NCBI RefSeq assembly: GCF_002245785.1
Contig: NZ_NNCE01000004.1
Span: 28,926 to 92,925, forward strand
Source: Mycoplasma testudineum
GTDB lineage: Bacteria; Bacillota_I; Bacilli_A; Mycoplasmatales; Metamycoplasmataceae
DNA: 64,000 nucleotides
Direction: 5' to 3'
Positions 22,414 to 33,887 of the stretch are shown in pieces (position 1 is the first letter of the stretch; each line of letters starts with the position of its first letter). The notes below the pieces were generated by a model. The model did no database searches. It was not told where the DNA came from and saw only the letters and a program-made list of their open reading frames with translations. Made by a program: the position numbers and the translations under genes.

Positions 22414-23822
22414 TAAATTTTATAGATATTGACAACCACGGATTTAGCGCTAAATTAGTAAATGATAATCAATATTTTTTTATAAAAGTTTTACGTAATT
22501 TAACAGTTACTAATGACGGTAGAATTTCAATTAATTTTTCAGAAAAATATTTTTTAAATTCAGAATTACTATCAAGAAGTAACTTGCACCCAGAATATTT
22601 ATTCAAAATGAATACAAATAATTTTCTAGTAGGAATTACCAAAAATATTGATGGATATAGTTACAGCGATCTTTGCTATTTGTATAATTGAAAAATAACA
22701 AGTAAAAATTTACACGACAGCCTTATATTGTTAAGTAAATTATTTGACTTTACTAATGAACTATTTAGTTCTGGATTTTATTTTGATGACTTAAATGTAA
22801 AAGATCTAATTCTTGATAAAAATACTTTAAATTTCAAATTAACTAATGTAGAAAAAATTCATAAATATAACCCAAGTACACACAGTAAAGTTCTGAATGA
22901 AATTCAAAACAACATGAGACAAACGGCTGCAAATCTTTATAATTACTATGTTTCATTAATAAGTGATAATTATCATAAATATAATAATCTTGAAATATTG
23001 TGACTTAGAACTATGACAATGGCATTTGATCTTGATGAAAGTAATTTTGATAAATATACAAACTTATTAGAAACAATATTGAATAAAAATAAATTCTCTC
23101 TCGATTTAAGAAAATTAAAAAATAAAATACTAAAAGAAAAATATTTGATGTTGCAAAACGAGAATATACCCTTAGAAATTATGGAATTATTAAAAAACGA
23201 GTTTCATAAATCTATTTATAAAGATTTACTCAATCTAGTTTTTATAGAATCAAATAATTTCAATATTAATCACTTTGTAAAAATAGTTCATGACTTAAAA
23301 ACAAATTATGGAATCGCAAATTTGTGACTTGAAAATTTTTATATTTTAATTAAAAATAACGCGCCTGAATTTATACCTAAAATAGTTAATATTTTTTTAA
23401 GTGGTATAACAAAAAATATTGGAGATAATTACTTTATTTATGATGCTAACACATCTTTGAATGACTTGACATTGAAAAGCGGGAACAGTCTATTTGTTCT
23501 TTTACTAGTTGCTTTCAATAAAATTATCAAAAGTGACATATTTGAATCATGAATAAAAAAATTAGCAACACCACTTTCTGATTTTACCAATTCAAACATC
23601 TCGTTAACTACAGGTAAAGCTGGATATTTAATTGCACTTGTAGCTTCAAATTATGTAAAAAAAATACAACCATATTCAAAGTTGTATAAACATATTGTAT
23701 TTTCGTTATTGAATGAAAGAGTAATATTAGATTCTCATAATGGTTATTTAGATAATTCATTTGATATTGGTATAGCAGGATTAATTTATAGTGTAAAAAT
23801 GTTTAACGACATTAAAAAATAA
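22383..23822 (+). CDS. Kinase-like and LanC-like domains of a class III lanthipeptide synthetase-like protein (split)
   Basis: 479 residues if started at TTG 22383; the frame is open from 22323. The first ~190 residues resemble a protein-kinase fold as in LanKC: VKVLRNL-type Lys strand (YFFIKVLRNL), LHPEYLFKM, and a worn catalytic loop SGFYFDDLNVKDLILD with TNVEKI in place of D-F-E. The rest is helical with LanC-barrel-like Gly repeats (LKSGNSLFVLLL, TTGKAGYLIALV, DIGIAGLIYSVK). No zinc-binding Cys-Cys-His is visible in the LanC part. Three TGA codons are Trp. Overlaps the previous frame by 31 nt. Confidence 0.55.
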
Positions 23823-23823
23823 A

Positions 23824-24177
23824 TTATTTTAAGTGTTTATCTAATCTAGATTGTAACGATTTAATCAATTCATCAATAGCATTCGAACTTTTCAAATAAT
23901 TATCTTTAAGAAGCTCTTTTTGCAAAATGTAACCATTAGATTCAATGATTGATTTTATAGAATCTAAATCATCTTTTTTATCACTTAGCGAATCACATTC
24001 ATCAATGTGCTTATTTTTTAAATTAGATTTGTCATTTTGATATTTAGTTGTTAATTCTTCTTTCTTTTTAGTTCATAAAGATATTTGTTTTTCTAATTCG
24101 GTAACTATCTGATCATCGATGTCATTATGTTTTCTTTTTTTAGATGCGTTTTTAAATTTACTTAAAAGATTTTGCAT
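23824..24177 (-). CDS. Small coiled-coil protein
   Basis: 117 residues, one TGA-Trp (too broken by TGA to appear as a long standard ORF). Charged, Lys/Glu/Asp-rich and heptad-like (TELEKQISLWTKKKEELTT; LIKSLQSRLDKHL), begins MQNLLSKFKNASKKRK and has no signal peptide. Ribosome site AAGGAAG upstream on minus. Converges with the LanKC-like gene with a 1-nt gap. Function unknown. Confidence 0.65.
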
Positions 24178-24312
24178 ATACACTTCCTTAAATGGTTGAT
24201 GAATTATTTAATATTATCACTACAACAAAAATTTATTAAATAATTATTCAAGTGGAAAAATAATGTTCCTTTAATTAGAAATAATTGTTAATTTTATATA
24301 TTCTTTTGCAAT

Positions 24313-24350
24313 ATAAAAAACTAACACGACATAAAACGCGTGTTAGTTCT
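24313..24350 (-). terminator. Intrinsic terminator after nox
   Basis: 10-bp perfect stem AACTAACACG / CGTGTTAGTT followed by T-run on the minus strand, starting 13 nt after the nox stop. Confidence 0.88.
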
Positions 24351-24362
24351 ATTTTTAGTTAA

Positions 24363-25745
24363 TTAATATTTTAAACCTAATGCTGTAAGAATAGGTGTAA
24401 TAATAAAGTTAAATGGTTTATTTAAGTGAGGCAAGAAGTAGTAATCTAATAATGCTAAGTCTAGTAATGTTAGTCCTTTTTGAATTGCAAGCGCAAACAT
24501 GTAAACAACTTCTGTATGAACGTGTTCACTTCATGAACCAACTTGTGCACCGATTAGTCTTAAAGTTTCTTTATCGTAAACAATCTTAATTCCAACTTCT
24601 GATTTTTCTTTCATGAATTCAGGTCTATCGCTATCAATGTATAAAGGTGTTGATACTGCATTTTTTAGACCTAATGCTTTAGCACTTTCTTCAGTAAATC
24701 CAGTTGATGAATAATGACATCCGAATACTGAAATAGCATTTGTTCCAGCAACACCAGGGAATTTCATAGGTTTTTTAGCCAAACTAAATGCTGCAATTAA
24801 TCCTGTTTTAACAGCGTTAGTTGCTAAAGCAACGTGCATGTAATCTTTTAATGCTGTGTGATATAAAGCAACTGAATCACCAATACCATAAATATCTTCA
24901 ACTGCTTTTCCGTTTTTTAGTAATTGTTGATATTCATTAACTTTTAAAGCTCCGTTAGGTACTTTGTCAAATCCTTCAAATAATTCTGTATTTGGTTTAA
25001 ATCCAACAGACATAATTACTAAGTCAACTGGGTATGAACCTTTGTCAGTTACAACTTCTGAAACATTTTTTCCATCTTTAGATGTAAACTTAACAAGTTT
25101 TTCTCCAAGGTGTAATTTAAGACCTTGTTTTTTCATTTGATCTTGCATTTTTTCAGTAAATTCAGGATCGAAGTAGCGGTTTACAACTCTATCAGCTAAA
25201 TCAATTAAATAAACTGATTCTTTTCCATGTTTGATAAATGCTTCTGCAAGTTCAACACCAATATAACCTGCACCAATAACCGCTACTTTTTTAACTGATG
25301 ATTTTTCAGCTTCTTCTTTAATTTTTTGAGCATGTTGGAAAGTTTTTGAAATAACAATTCCATCGTAATCAATACCTTCAAATTTAGGTAAAATAGGTCA
25401 TGTTCCACCAGCAAATACTAGTTTGTCAAATGTGTCCTTAAATTCTTTTCCAGTAGTTAAATCTTTAACAGTAACTTCTTTTTTAGCATAATCAATATGT
25501 GTTACATCGTGTTTTACATTAACGTCACAACGTCCAGCTAATTTTGCTAATTTGTCTGGACTTGAATAAAACAATCCATCTGGATTTTCAAACTCTCCTC
25601 CAACTCAAAGGGCAATTCCACATCCAAGGAAACTTGTGTTGTCATTACGTTCATAAATCACAACGTCTGCAGAAGGGTCTAATTGCTTAAACGTTCTTAC
25701 AAATGAAGTTCCGGCGTGGTTTGCTCCAACTAAAATTATTTTCAT
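24363..25745 (-). CDS. nox: NADH oxidase, water-forming
   Basis: 460 residues. FAD enzyme that oxidises NADH with O2 to water, sparing NAD+ for pyruvate dehydrogenase. FAD Rossmann segment MKIILVGANHAGTS, redox-active Cys42 in FLGCGIALW (the sulfenic acid Cys of Nox/CoA-disulfide reductases), NADH motif VAVIGAGYIGVELAEAF, and the second FAD motif DIYGIGDSV. C-terminal dimerisation domain present; ends NFIITPILTALGLKY. Strong ribosome site AAGGAGAAATAT. Next to the PDH operon but on the opposite strand. Confidence 0.95.
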
Positions 25746-26110
25746 ATATTTCTCCTTTATAAACTGAATATGTGAATTTTTTTACTTATAAATTTTATCT
25801 TAAAAAACATTAATTTATTTAAATGGTGGCAAAATCTAACTTTAAAATTTCCATTTTTAAGCTAATTTAAAAATAAAATTCAAGTACTTAAAACTAAATT
25901 TTCGACTAAATTTGCCAAGCAAATTCATAAATGTAATAAAACAATTTAAATTAAATAAAATTCACCTTTTTCACAAATAAATATTTTACACAAACAATAA
26001 AAATTGTGAATTTTCACCAATTATTACGGTTTAAAAGTGAAAAAATTCCACATTCTTATTAAATTAGTGCAATTGAGATTTAAAGGCTTAGGAAAAGTAT
26101 TATAATTAAG
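25746..26110. other. Intergenic region between nox and the MFS gene
   Basis: About 365 bp, very AT-rich, holding the divergent promoters. A TATAAT at 26101-26106 is a likely -10 for the plus-strand gene; the -35 is unclear. I see no ORF or RNA gene here. Confidence 0.45.
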
Positions 26111-26131
26111 ATTGCAACGAAAAGTTGCGAT
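26111..26131 (+). promoter_or_regulatory. Leader hairpin before the MFS gene
   Basis: 8-bp stem ATTGCAAC / GTTGCGAT (one G-T pair) around GAAAA, directly after the -10 TATAAT at 26101 and 12 nt before the start codon, so it would form at the extreme 5' end of the mRNA. No T-run, so not a terminator; may stabilise the message or bind a repressor as DNA. Confidence 0.35.
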
Positions 26132-26142
26132 ATCGGAGATTA

Positions 26143-27558
26143 ATGTTAGTTAAATTAAAAAATTATGTCCAGAAAAGAATGGTGACCGAGTTAAGTTTTG
26201 GTCGCGGAATGCTGATGTGGGCTACCTTACTTTTAGGTTACTTTTTATTCGTAACTGCTTGGTTTTCTGCAGGAAATACAGCAGGAAACGGAACAGCTGC
26301 AAGTGGAGGTTGACAAAATTTCTTCTTTGGAGGACCAGTAGATACAGTTGTTAATGAAGCTGTTAATTACGGGATAACTTTCTTTAGGGGAATTGGTTCA
26401 TTTTTAGTAGGATGAGCCGTTGTGAAAATAACACATAGATATACTTCACTTGTAGCCATGATTTTACTTGCTATGGCTATACCGTCAGTTGCAATTGGTT
26501 ATGCAGTAGGCGGAACTGCTGGGTTCGTTATATTTATTATATTTAGAGCTATGCTTGCAGTTGGTGGAACAACTTTAATTGTATTGCTGCAACCTGTAGC
26601 TGCAAAAAGTATTAAAAATCCAACTACAAAAGGGATTATTTCAACAATAAATCCATATGGATTCAATACAGCATTTATATTAATGGCTGCTTTATTTACT
26701 GATTCATCAGTAGCAAGAACTTTAAGAGAAAACTGATTTGTTTTTTCACTAGTATTTGCATTGTTAACTCTAATTCCATTAACAATATACGTATTTACAG
26801 GAAAAAACTTTACAACATCTAAACCAGTCGATGCAAAAGATAAAGGACCAAAAATCACAATGATGAGTGTCCTAAAAGAAAAAAACACTTGAAAATGAGT
26901 TGCTGTTTATTCAGTTTGACTTGTAGCAGCTGTTATTCCTATTTTAGGTGGATTAAACAATCCTGCATTCTTTGGATCAACAAAAACTACAGGAATTTCT
27001 CAAGGTTCAGTAGTTAGTGCACAGTGACTTGCACTTGGCGGAAACTTGACAAATAACACACTTACATCAATTTGATCAATCTTATTTGTTGGTGGAGTAT
27101 ATGTAGGTTCATTAACAATTGGTAGATGAAATAAAACTTCATTCAAAAGAAAACCTTTCATGGTTTTAGTTACAGCATTAATGGTATTTTTCTTTATTAT
27201 GTCAATAATATCACTTGCTTACATCCACTGATCTGTTTACTTAATTTTTGGTTTTTTATTTGGTGTTTTATTATGAGGAATTCAAGGAGTATTATTAAAT
27301 AGTCCGCATGAAGCACCACAAAATACACCAGAAAAAGTCGGATTATTTTTCGGAGTAATATGAGGAATGGGTTACATTGTATTTACACTTGTTAACGTTG
27401 TTTTAGCTTTAATTGTTGATGTTAGCCCAATAGCTTACTTTGTTGTACTAGTCTTAATAATTGCTTTACTACCAATATTATTAATGTTTGTAGATGAAAC
27501 AAAACCAGAAGGTGCTTTATATCCTTCAAAAAAGAGAAAAGCAGCTAAATTAGCATAA
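26143..27558 (+). CDS. MFS transporter (hexose-phosphate transporter-like)
   Basis: 471 residues, about 12 hydrophobic helices with a basic C-terminus (PSKKRKAAKLA) and the MFS-like GRWNKTSFKRK loop between the two halves. Imports or exports a small solute across the cell membrane; in related mycoplasmas proteins of this look are annotated as hexose-phosphate transporters, which I take as a tentative substrate. ATG at 26143 preceded by CGGAGAT; an upstream ATG at 26125 falls before that site. About ten TGA-Trp. Followed by a terminator, upstream of the PDH operon. Confidence 0.78.
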
Positions 27559-27570
27559 TTTAGACTTATA

Positions 27571-27640
27571 AAATTATTATCTTGATTTATTTTCAAAGAT
27601 TGATTCAAAATCAATATAAAGCAAGATAGTAATTTTATTT
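27571..27640 (+). terminator. Intrinsic terminator after the MFS gene
   Basis: 14-bp stem AAATTATTATCTTG / CAAGATAGTAATTT with one wobble, enclosing a second small hairpin (TTGATT/AATCAA), then ATTTTATTT. Ends the MFS transcript before the PDH promoter. Confidence 0.75.
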
Positions 27641-27673
27641 ATCAACTTAAATTATTTCATTATTCTAAGCAAA

Positions 27674-27704
27674 TTGATTCTAAATAGAGCGCAAGGTATA
27701 TAAT
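27674..27704 (+). promoter_or_regulatory. Promoter of the pyruvate dehydrogenase operon
   Basis: TTGATT (27674-27679) and TATAAT (27699-27704) with a 19-nt spacer, about 37 nt before the pdhA start. The -10 is perfect; the spacer is a little long. Confidence 0.55.
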
Positions 27705-27741
27705 GAAAATATGAACTTAAATATAGAAATTGGAGATTTTT

Positions 27742-28872
27742 ATGAACAAAAATTTTAAATATGTTAACCCAGAAAAAGTTATGGATAAAGAAACTGATTT
27801 AGTTCGTTATCTAGACAAAGATGGTAATTTAACTCCTGAGGGTAAAAAAAATAAAACAACTCTAAGTAATGAAGAATTAATTAGAGGATATGAGTTCATG
27901 GTTCGTTCACGTGAAATGGACAAATACATGACCCAATTGCAAAAACAAGGTAGAATGCTAACATTTGCACCTAACTTTGGTGAAGAAGGATTACAAGTTG
28001 CTACTGCAATGGCTATGGACCCAAAAATTGACTGAATGGTTCCAGCTTTTAGATCAAATGCGACAATGTTAATGTTAGGTGTTCCTATGGTTCACAACAT
28101 GGTTTACTGAAATGGTAGTGAAGAAGGAAGTAGAATTCCTGAAGGAGTTAACGTTACTCCTATTGCTATTACAATTGGTGCTCAATATTCACATGCAGCA
28201 GGTATTTCTTACGGGATGAAATTAGAAAAAAAAGCTAATCCTAAATCAAAACAAGCTGTAGCTGTAACTATTGTTGGTAACGGTGGAACAGCTGAAGGTG
28301 AAACTTATGAAGCAATGAACATGGCTTCAATTCAAGAATGACCAGCTATTTTTACTGTAAATAACAACCAATGAGCTATTTCTACACCTGGACACTTAGA
28401 ATCTAAAGCTGTTATTGCTGCTAAAGCACACGCAGCTGGTATTGCCGGAGTAAGAGTTGACGGAAACGATTTACTTGCTTCATACGAAGTTATGAAAGAA
28501 GCAATTGACTATGCTAGAGAAACAAGTAAACCAGTTTTAGTTGAATTTGTTACTTGAAGACAAGGTGTTCATACTTCAAGTGATAACCCTAGAGTTTATC
28601 GTACAGAAGAAGTTGAGAAAAAAATGGAAGAGTGAGAACCATTCCACAGAATTGAAAAATATTTAATTGACAACAAAATCTACTCTAAAAAACAACAAGA
28701 AGAATTTTTACTAAAAGCTCAAGAAGAAGTTAAAGCAGCTTACGAAGAGTCACTAAAAGTTATTGAAAAAATTGAACCAACAGAAATTTTTGATCATACA
28801 TACGCTACTTTAACACCAGAATTAAAAGAGCAAAGAGATAAAATGCTTGCCGAAATCAAAGGAGCTAAATAA
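27742..28872 (+). CDS. pdhA: Pyruvate dehydrogenase E1 component alpha subunit
   Basis: 376 residues. With PdhB forms the thiamine-diphosphate E1 that decarboxylates pyruvate. Start of the TPP motif reads GNGGTAEGETYEAMN with Asn where most E1-alpha have Asp (GDG), ending in VNNNQWAISTP about 30 residues on. Phosphorylation-loop type region VLVEFVTWRQGVHTSSDNP present. ATG at 27742 is preceded by GGAGAT. Stop overlaps pdhB start (TAATG). Several TGA-Trp. Confidence 0.95.
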
Positions 28873-29882
28873 TGGCTAAACGTTTAATGAATAACATTGA
28901 AGCATCAAACAACGCTATCGACGTAATGATGGCTGCTGATAGAAAAATAGTATTATACGGTCAAGATGCTGGTTTTGAAGGTGGAGTTTTTAGAGCTACT
29001 GCTGGATTACAAGAAAAATATGGAAAAGACCGTGTTTGAGATTCTCCAATTTCAGAAGCTTCACAAACCGGAGTAGCTGTAGGATTAGGATTATACGGAT
29101 ATAAAGCTATTGCTGAAATCCAATTCTCAGGTTTTTCATTCCCAGGTTTCTTACAATTATTTGCTAATGCAGCTCGCTACAGAAACCGTTCACGTTCAAG
29201 ATATACAGTACCAATGGTTTACAAAATGCCAGTTGGTGGTGGAGTTAGAGCGCTTGAACACCACTCTGAAGCACTTGAAGCTTTATATGCACACATTCCA
29301 GGTCTAAAAGTTGTTTTCCCTTCTAATCCTGAAGATACAAAAGGATTAATGATTGCTGCTATTAAAGATCCAGATCCAGTTGTATTCATGGAACACAAAC
29401 ACTTATATAGAGCTTTTAAACAAGAAGTTGAAGAAGGAATTTTCGAAATCGAAATTGGTAAAGCTAAAAAGGTTTCTGAAGGTGATGATATCACTATCGT
29501 TGCTTGAGGATACATGGTTCACGAAACTATTAAAGCATTACAAGAAATGGCTGAAAAAGGTATTGCACCAAGTGCTGAAATTATTGACTTACGTACAATT
29601 TCACCATGAGATAAAGCAACAATTCTTGAATCAGTAAGAAAAACTGGAAGATTAGTAGTTGTTACTGAAGAAGTTAAATCATTTTCAGTAGCAGCTGAAA
29701 TTATGGCTACAGTTGCTGATGAAGCTTTTGATGAATTACGTGCTCCTGTTACAAGAGTAAGTGGATTTGACATTACAGTTCCACTTGCAAAATTAGAAGC
29801 ATACCACACACCAAATAAAGATAAAATTGCTGCTCACATTGCAAAAGTGATGCGTGATTCTTCTGAAACATACAAAGGTTAA
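28872..29882 (+). CDS. pdhB: Pyruvate dehydrogenase E1 component beta subunit
   Basis: 336 residues, second E1 subunit. Conserved features: DAGFEGGVFRATAGLQEKYG, DSPISEASQTGVAVGLGLYG (with the TPP-activating Glu), the HHSEALEALYAHIPGLKVV loop with active-site His, and a C-terminal transketolase domain (GYMVHE, LRTISPWD). Length normal. Followed by 15 nt and the first E2 gene. Confidence 0.96.
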
Positions 29883-29897
29883 TATAAGGAGCTATTA

Positions 29898-30812
29898 ATG
29901 GCAAATGCAAACATTCGCATAAGCCCATTAGCTAGAATTCTCGCTGCTAAAAAGCAAATAGATTTATCTTTAGTAACCGGAAGTGGTTTCCAAGGAAAAA
30001 TTATGGAGCAAGATATTTTATCTTTTGATCCATCTAAAATTGCAACAAGCAAAAGTCCTTCAAAATTTGAGGCCTTTAGCGTTAGAAGCCCATTGCTTGA
30101 TGATTCATCAGCTAAAAGAGTTAAAGTTGATAATGTTAGAAAAGCAATTGCAAAGGCAATGAAAAATTCTTGAGCCAATGTTGCTTATGTTAATTTAATT
30201 CATAAAATTTACGTGTCAAAATTATGAGATTACAGAAAAAGTGTCAAAGACTTTATCTTTGAAATGACTGGTGCTAATATCACATTTTTAGCATTTATAG
30301 TTAAAGCAGTTGCTTTAGCAATTCATGAATATCCAGTTTTCGGTGCTAAATACGATGAAAAAACCGAAGAACTAGTGTATCCAGACCGAGTAAACATTGG
30401 AATTGCAGTTGATACTGACCATGGTTTATTTGTACCTGTGATTCACGATGCAGATAAAAAATCTGTAGTGCAATTAGCACAAGAAATTGTTACTTTAGCT
30501 AAAGCTGCTAGAGACAAATCACTAAAACCAAGTCAAATGAAAGATGCTACATTTACAATTACCAATTACGGTTCAGTAGGTTCATTATTCGGTGTTCCAG
30601 TAATTAACTATCCTGAAATTGGTATTTTAGGAGTTGGAGCAATCGCAGATATGCCGGTTTTAGATAAAAAATTGAAAAAAATGGTACCAGGAAAAGTAAT
30701 GTACTTAACTACTGCTGCAGATCATCGTTGAATAGATGGTTCAACTATCGGTAGATTTACATCAAGAGTTGGATTATTACTGGAAAACCCAAATTTATTA
30801 GGAGTATTTTAA
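29898..30812 (+). CDS. Pyruvate dehydrogenase E2-like acetyltransferase lacking the lipoyl domain
   Basis: 304 residues. Starts directly with a peripheral subunit-binding domain (RISPLARILAAKKQIDLSLV, residues ~6-45) that docks E1 or E3, then a linker and the complete catalytic acetyltransferase domain ending in the active-site motif DHRWIDGSTIG. No lipoyl domain precedes it: the ATG at 29898 follows a good AAGGAG site, and the 15 nt to pdhB leave no room. It shares long near-identical blocks with the next gene. It could form the E2 core and bind E3 while lipoyl groups come from neighbouring proteins. Stop overlaps the next start (TAATG). Confidence 0.88.
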
Positions 30813-32056
30813 TGTTTAAATTCAAGTTTGCTGATATCGGTGAAGGTCTTCACGAAGGAACTGTTGCCGAAGTATATAAAAAAGTTGGTGATTCAGTTAA
30901 AGAAGGAGAGCCTCTTTTTTCAGTCGAAAACGAAAAAATGACAAGTGATATTCCTAGTCCTGCAAGTGGTAAAATTACTGAAGTATTAATTAAAGATACT
31001 CAAGTTATTTCTGTTGGTGATCACATTTTCACAATTGATAATACTTTAGGTTCTTCAGCTAAAGCAGCTGAACCTAAAAAAGCTGAAGAAGATGCTCCTT
31101 CAGTAGTTGGTACACTAACAGTTTCAAATGACATTGTTAAAACATCAGGATTATCATTTGGTAACAAAGTACAAACTCCAGTTGCTAGTTCAGCTCCTGT
31201 TAGTGCAAGTGCAACTATGCCTAAAGGATTAAGAAAAAGAGAGCGTTTTCAATGATTGAAAAATCAGAAAAACACTCCAGCAGTTGTACCTGCAGCTGAA
31301 GTTGCAGTTGCTCCAAAACTAGTTTCAGCACCAAAAGAAAGTGCATTCAAAACACTTGAAGCTAAACGAGTTAAAGTAGATAACGTAAGAAAAGCAATTG
31401 CTAAAGCAATGAAAAATTCTTGAGCAAATGTTGCTTATGTTAATTTAGTTCACAGAGCTGATATGACTAAATTGTGAGATTACAGAAACTTAGTTAAAGA
31501 TGATCTTTTTGAAATTTCAGGTGTAAAAATCACTTTCTTAGCTTTCATTGTTAAAGCAACAGCACTAGCATTACAAGAGTTTCCAATTTTTGGTGCTAAA
31601 TACGATGAAAAAACTGAAGAATTAGTTTATCCAAATACTGTAAACATGGGAATCGCAGTTGATACAGATCACGGACTATTTGTACCAGTTATTAAAGATG
31701 TACAAACAAAAAGTGTAGTTTCAATTGCTAAAGAAATTGTTGAATTAGCAAGTGCTGCTAGAAAAAAAACATTGAAACCTTCTCAAATGCAAGGAGCAAC
31801 TTTTACAATTACTAACTATGGTTCAGTTGGTTCATTACATGGAGTTCCTGTAATCAATTACCCAGAAATAGGTATTCTTGGTGTTGGAGCAATTATTGAT
31901 GAAGCAGTTATTGTAAATGGAGAAGTTAAACCAGGTAAAGTTATGTATTTAACTACAGCAGCTGATCATAGATGAGTGGATGGTTCAACAATCGGAAGAT
32001 TTACAACTAGAGTAACTAAATTACTAGAAAACCCAGCATTATTAGGAGCATTTTAA
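30812..32056 (+). CDS. pdhC: Dihydrolipoyllysine acetyltransferase (PDH E2)
   Basis: 414 residues. N-terminal lipoyl domain with Lys42 in SVENEKMTS as the lipoylation site, Ala/Pro/Lys-rich linker, and the catalytic domain ending DHRWVDGSTIG. The subunit-binding domain expected between them is missing: the linker region reads LRKRERFQWLKNQKNTPAVV and does not look like it. So this copy has what the previous one lacks and lacks what it has. Catalytic domains of both are highly similar (for example KRVKVDNVRKAIAKAMKNS in both), pointing to recent duplication or gene conversion. Confidence 0.92.
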
Positions 32057-32058
32057 TT

Positions 32059-33825
32059 ATGTATAAATTTAAATTTGCAGATATTGGTGAAGGTTTACAC
32101 GAAGGAACGGTCGCTGAAGTTTACAAAAAAGTAGGCGATTTAGTTAAAGAAGGAGAATCACTTTTTTCAGTTGAAAATGAAAAAATGACAAGTGATATTC
32201 CTAGCCCTGTAACTGGAAAAATTACTGAAGTTCTTCTTGAAGAAGGAAAAGTTATCCATGTTGGTGATGTAATTTACGTTATTGATGATGCTTCAGGAAG
32301 TAGTGATTCTAAAGAAGCTGCTCCAAGTCCAAAAGCTGAAGTAAAAGCTGAAGTAAAAGTTGAAAGTCCTAAAGTTCAAGTTTCTTCTTCAAATAAAGAA
32401 GAAGCAAAAGCTTTTGCAGGAAAAGTAGACGAAGAATTTGATTTAATCGTAGTAGGTGCTGGACCAGCTGGATATTTAGCAGCTGAAGAAGCAGGTAAAT
32501 ACGGATTAAAAACTTTAATTGTTGAAAAAGAATTTTGAGGTGGTGTTTGTCTTAATATTGGATGTATTCCAACAAAAGCACTATTAAATTCAACTCACTA
32601 TTTACAAGCAACTCAAGAAGCACAAGAAGTGGGTGTAGTTTATAAAAATGCTAATATTGAAATAGACTACAAAAAAAGCTGAAAAGCTATTCAAGCTAAA
32701 AAAGATGCAGTTGTTAAGCAAATTGTTGGTGGAGTTAAATTACTTTTAAAACAACCTAACATCAAAGTTATTGAAGGAACTGCTGAATTTGTAGCTGCTA
32801 AAGCAATCAAAGTTGATGGTAAAGTTTACAGTGCTAAAAATGTTATTTTAGCAACTGGTTCAGTTTCAAGAAAACTAAACTTACCAGGTTTTGATAAAGC
32901 ATACGAAAAAGGTATTGCAATCACAAGCCGAAGTGCAATCAACATGCAAGATTACCCTTCATCATTAAATATTATTGGTGCTGGTGTTATCGGTTTAGAA
33001 ATGGCACAAGTTTATTCAACCGCTGGTGTTAAAGTTAATGTTATTCAAAATACTGATTCAATTTTGACTGATGGTATTTCGCTTGCTATTAGAAAAGCTT
33101 TAATTACTCGTTTAGAAAAAGATGGTGTTAAATTCTATTTCAATTCACAGGTTAAAGAAATGAAAGGTAAAAAACTTTTATTTGAATCTAACGGTGAAGC
33201 AAAAGAACTTGAAGCAGATTACACATTAGTTTCTGTAGGTAGAGTAACTGTAAGTCTTGGAGTTGATAAATTTGGGATCAAATTTGATGAGCGTGGTGTA
33301 ATTCAAGTAGATGATAATTTTGAAACAAATATTGCTGGATTTTATGCAGTAGGTGATGTTAATGCTCAAAAAATGTTAGCACACGTTGCTTATTCACAAG
33401 CGCAAGAAGTTGTTAACCGAATAAATGGAATTTCACATGTTTATCCTAAGAAAAATGTTCCAGCTGTTATTTATACAAATCCAGAAATTTCTTTTGTTGG
33501 ACTTACACATAAAGAAGCTGTTGATGCAGGTTACAAAGTAGTAATTGGAAAATACAGTTACGCTCATTTAGGACGTGCTATTGCAACTGGAAAAAATGAA
33601 GGATTTATTGAAATCTATGTTGATTCAGAAACAGGTAAAATTCTTGGATCACAAATTTTTGGGGCAAACATTAGTGATTTTATAGCTGAAATTACTTTAG
33701 CTATGGATAATGAAATTACAATTTACGAAATTGCTTCAACAATCCACCCACACCCTTCATATGCAGAAATTATTTGAGAAGCTGCACGTGGTGTTGTTCT
33801 TAAACTACATAAATCTCATAAATAA
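32059..33825 (+). CDS. pdhD: Lipoyl domain-dihydrolipoyl dehydrogenase fusion (PDH E3)
   Basis: 588 residues. Lipoyl domain at residues 1-75 (Lys42 in the same SVENEKMTS context as PdhC, probably copied from it), a Lys/Glu/Ala/Ser linker to ~120, then full E3: FAD motif [16 protein letters not shown], redox disulfide [16 protein letters not shown] motif [15 protein letters not shown], and the catalytic His-Glu dyad in [10 protein letters not shown]. Re-oxidises the lipoyl groups and makes NADH. Such lipoyl-E3 fusions are known in mycoplasmas. Last gene of the operon, 2 nt after pdhC. Confidence 0.96.
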
Positions 33826-33859
33826 AATTTAAAAACAGCTTATAAAAGCTGGTTTGATT

Positions 33860-33887
33860 AAAACCAGACAAAATTGTCTGGTTTTTT
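33860..33887 (+). terminator. Intrinsic terminator of the PDH operon
   Basis: Perfect 12-bp stem AAAACCAGACAA / TTGTCTGGTTTT with T-run, 35 nt after the pdhD stop. Confidence 0.9.

Noticed and set aside
26125..26142. Earlier start for the MFS transporter
   Set aside because: It precedes the ribosome site CGGAGAT and overlaps the leader hairpin; the ATG at 26143 fits better.
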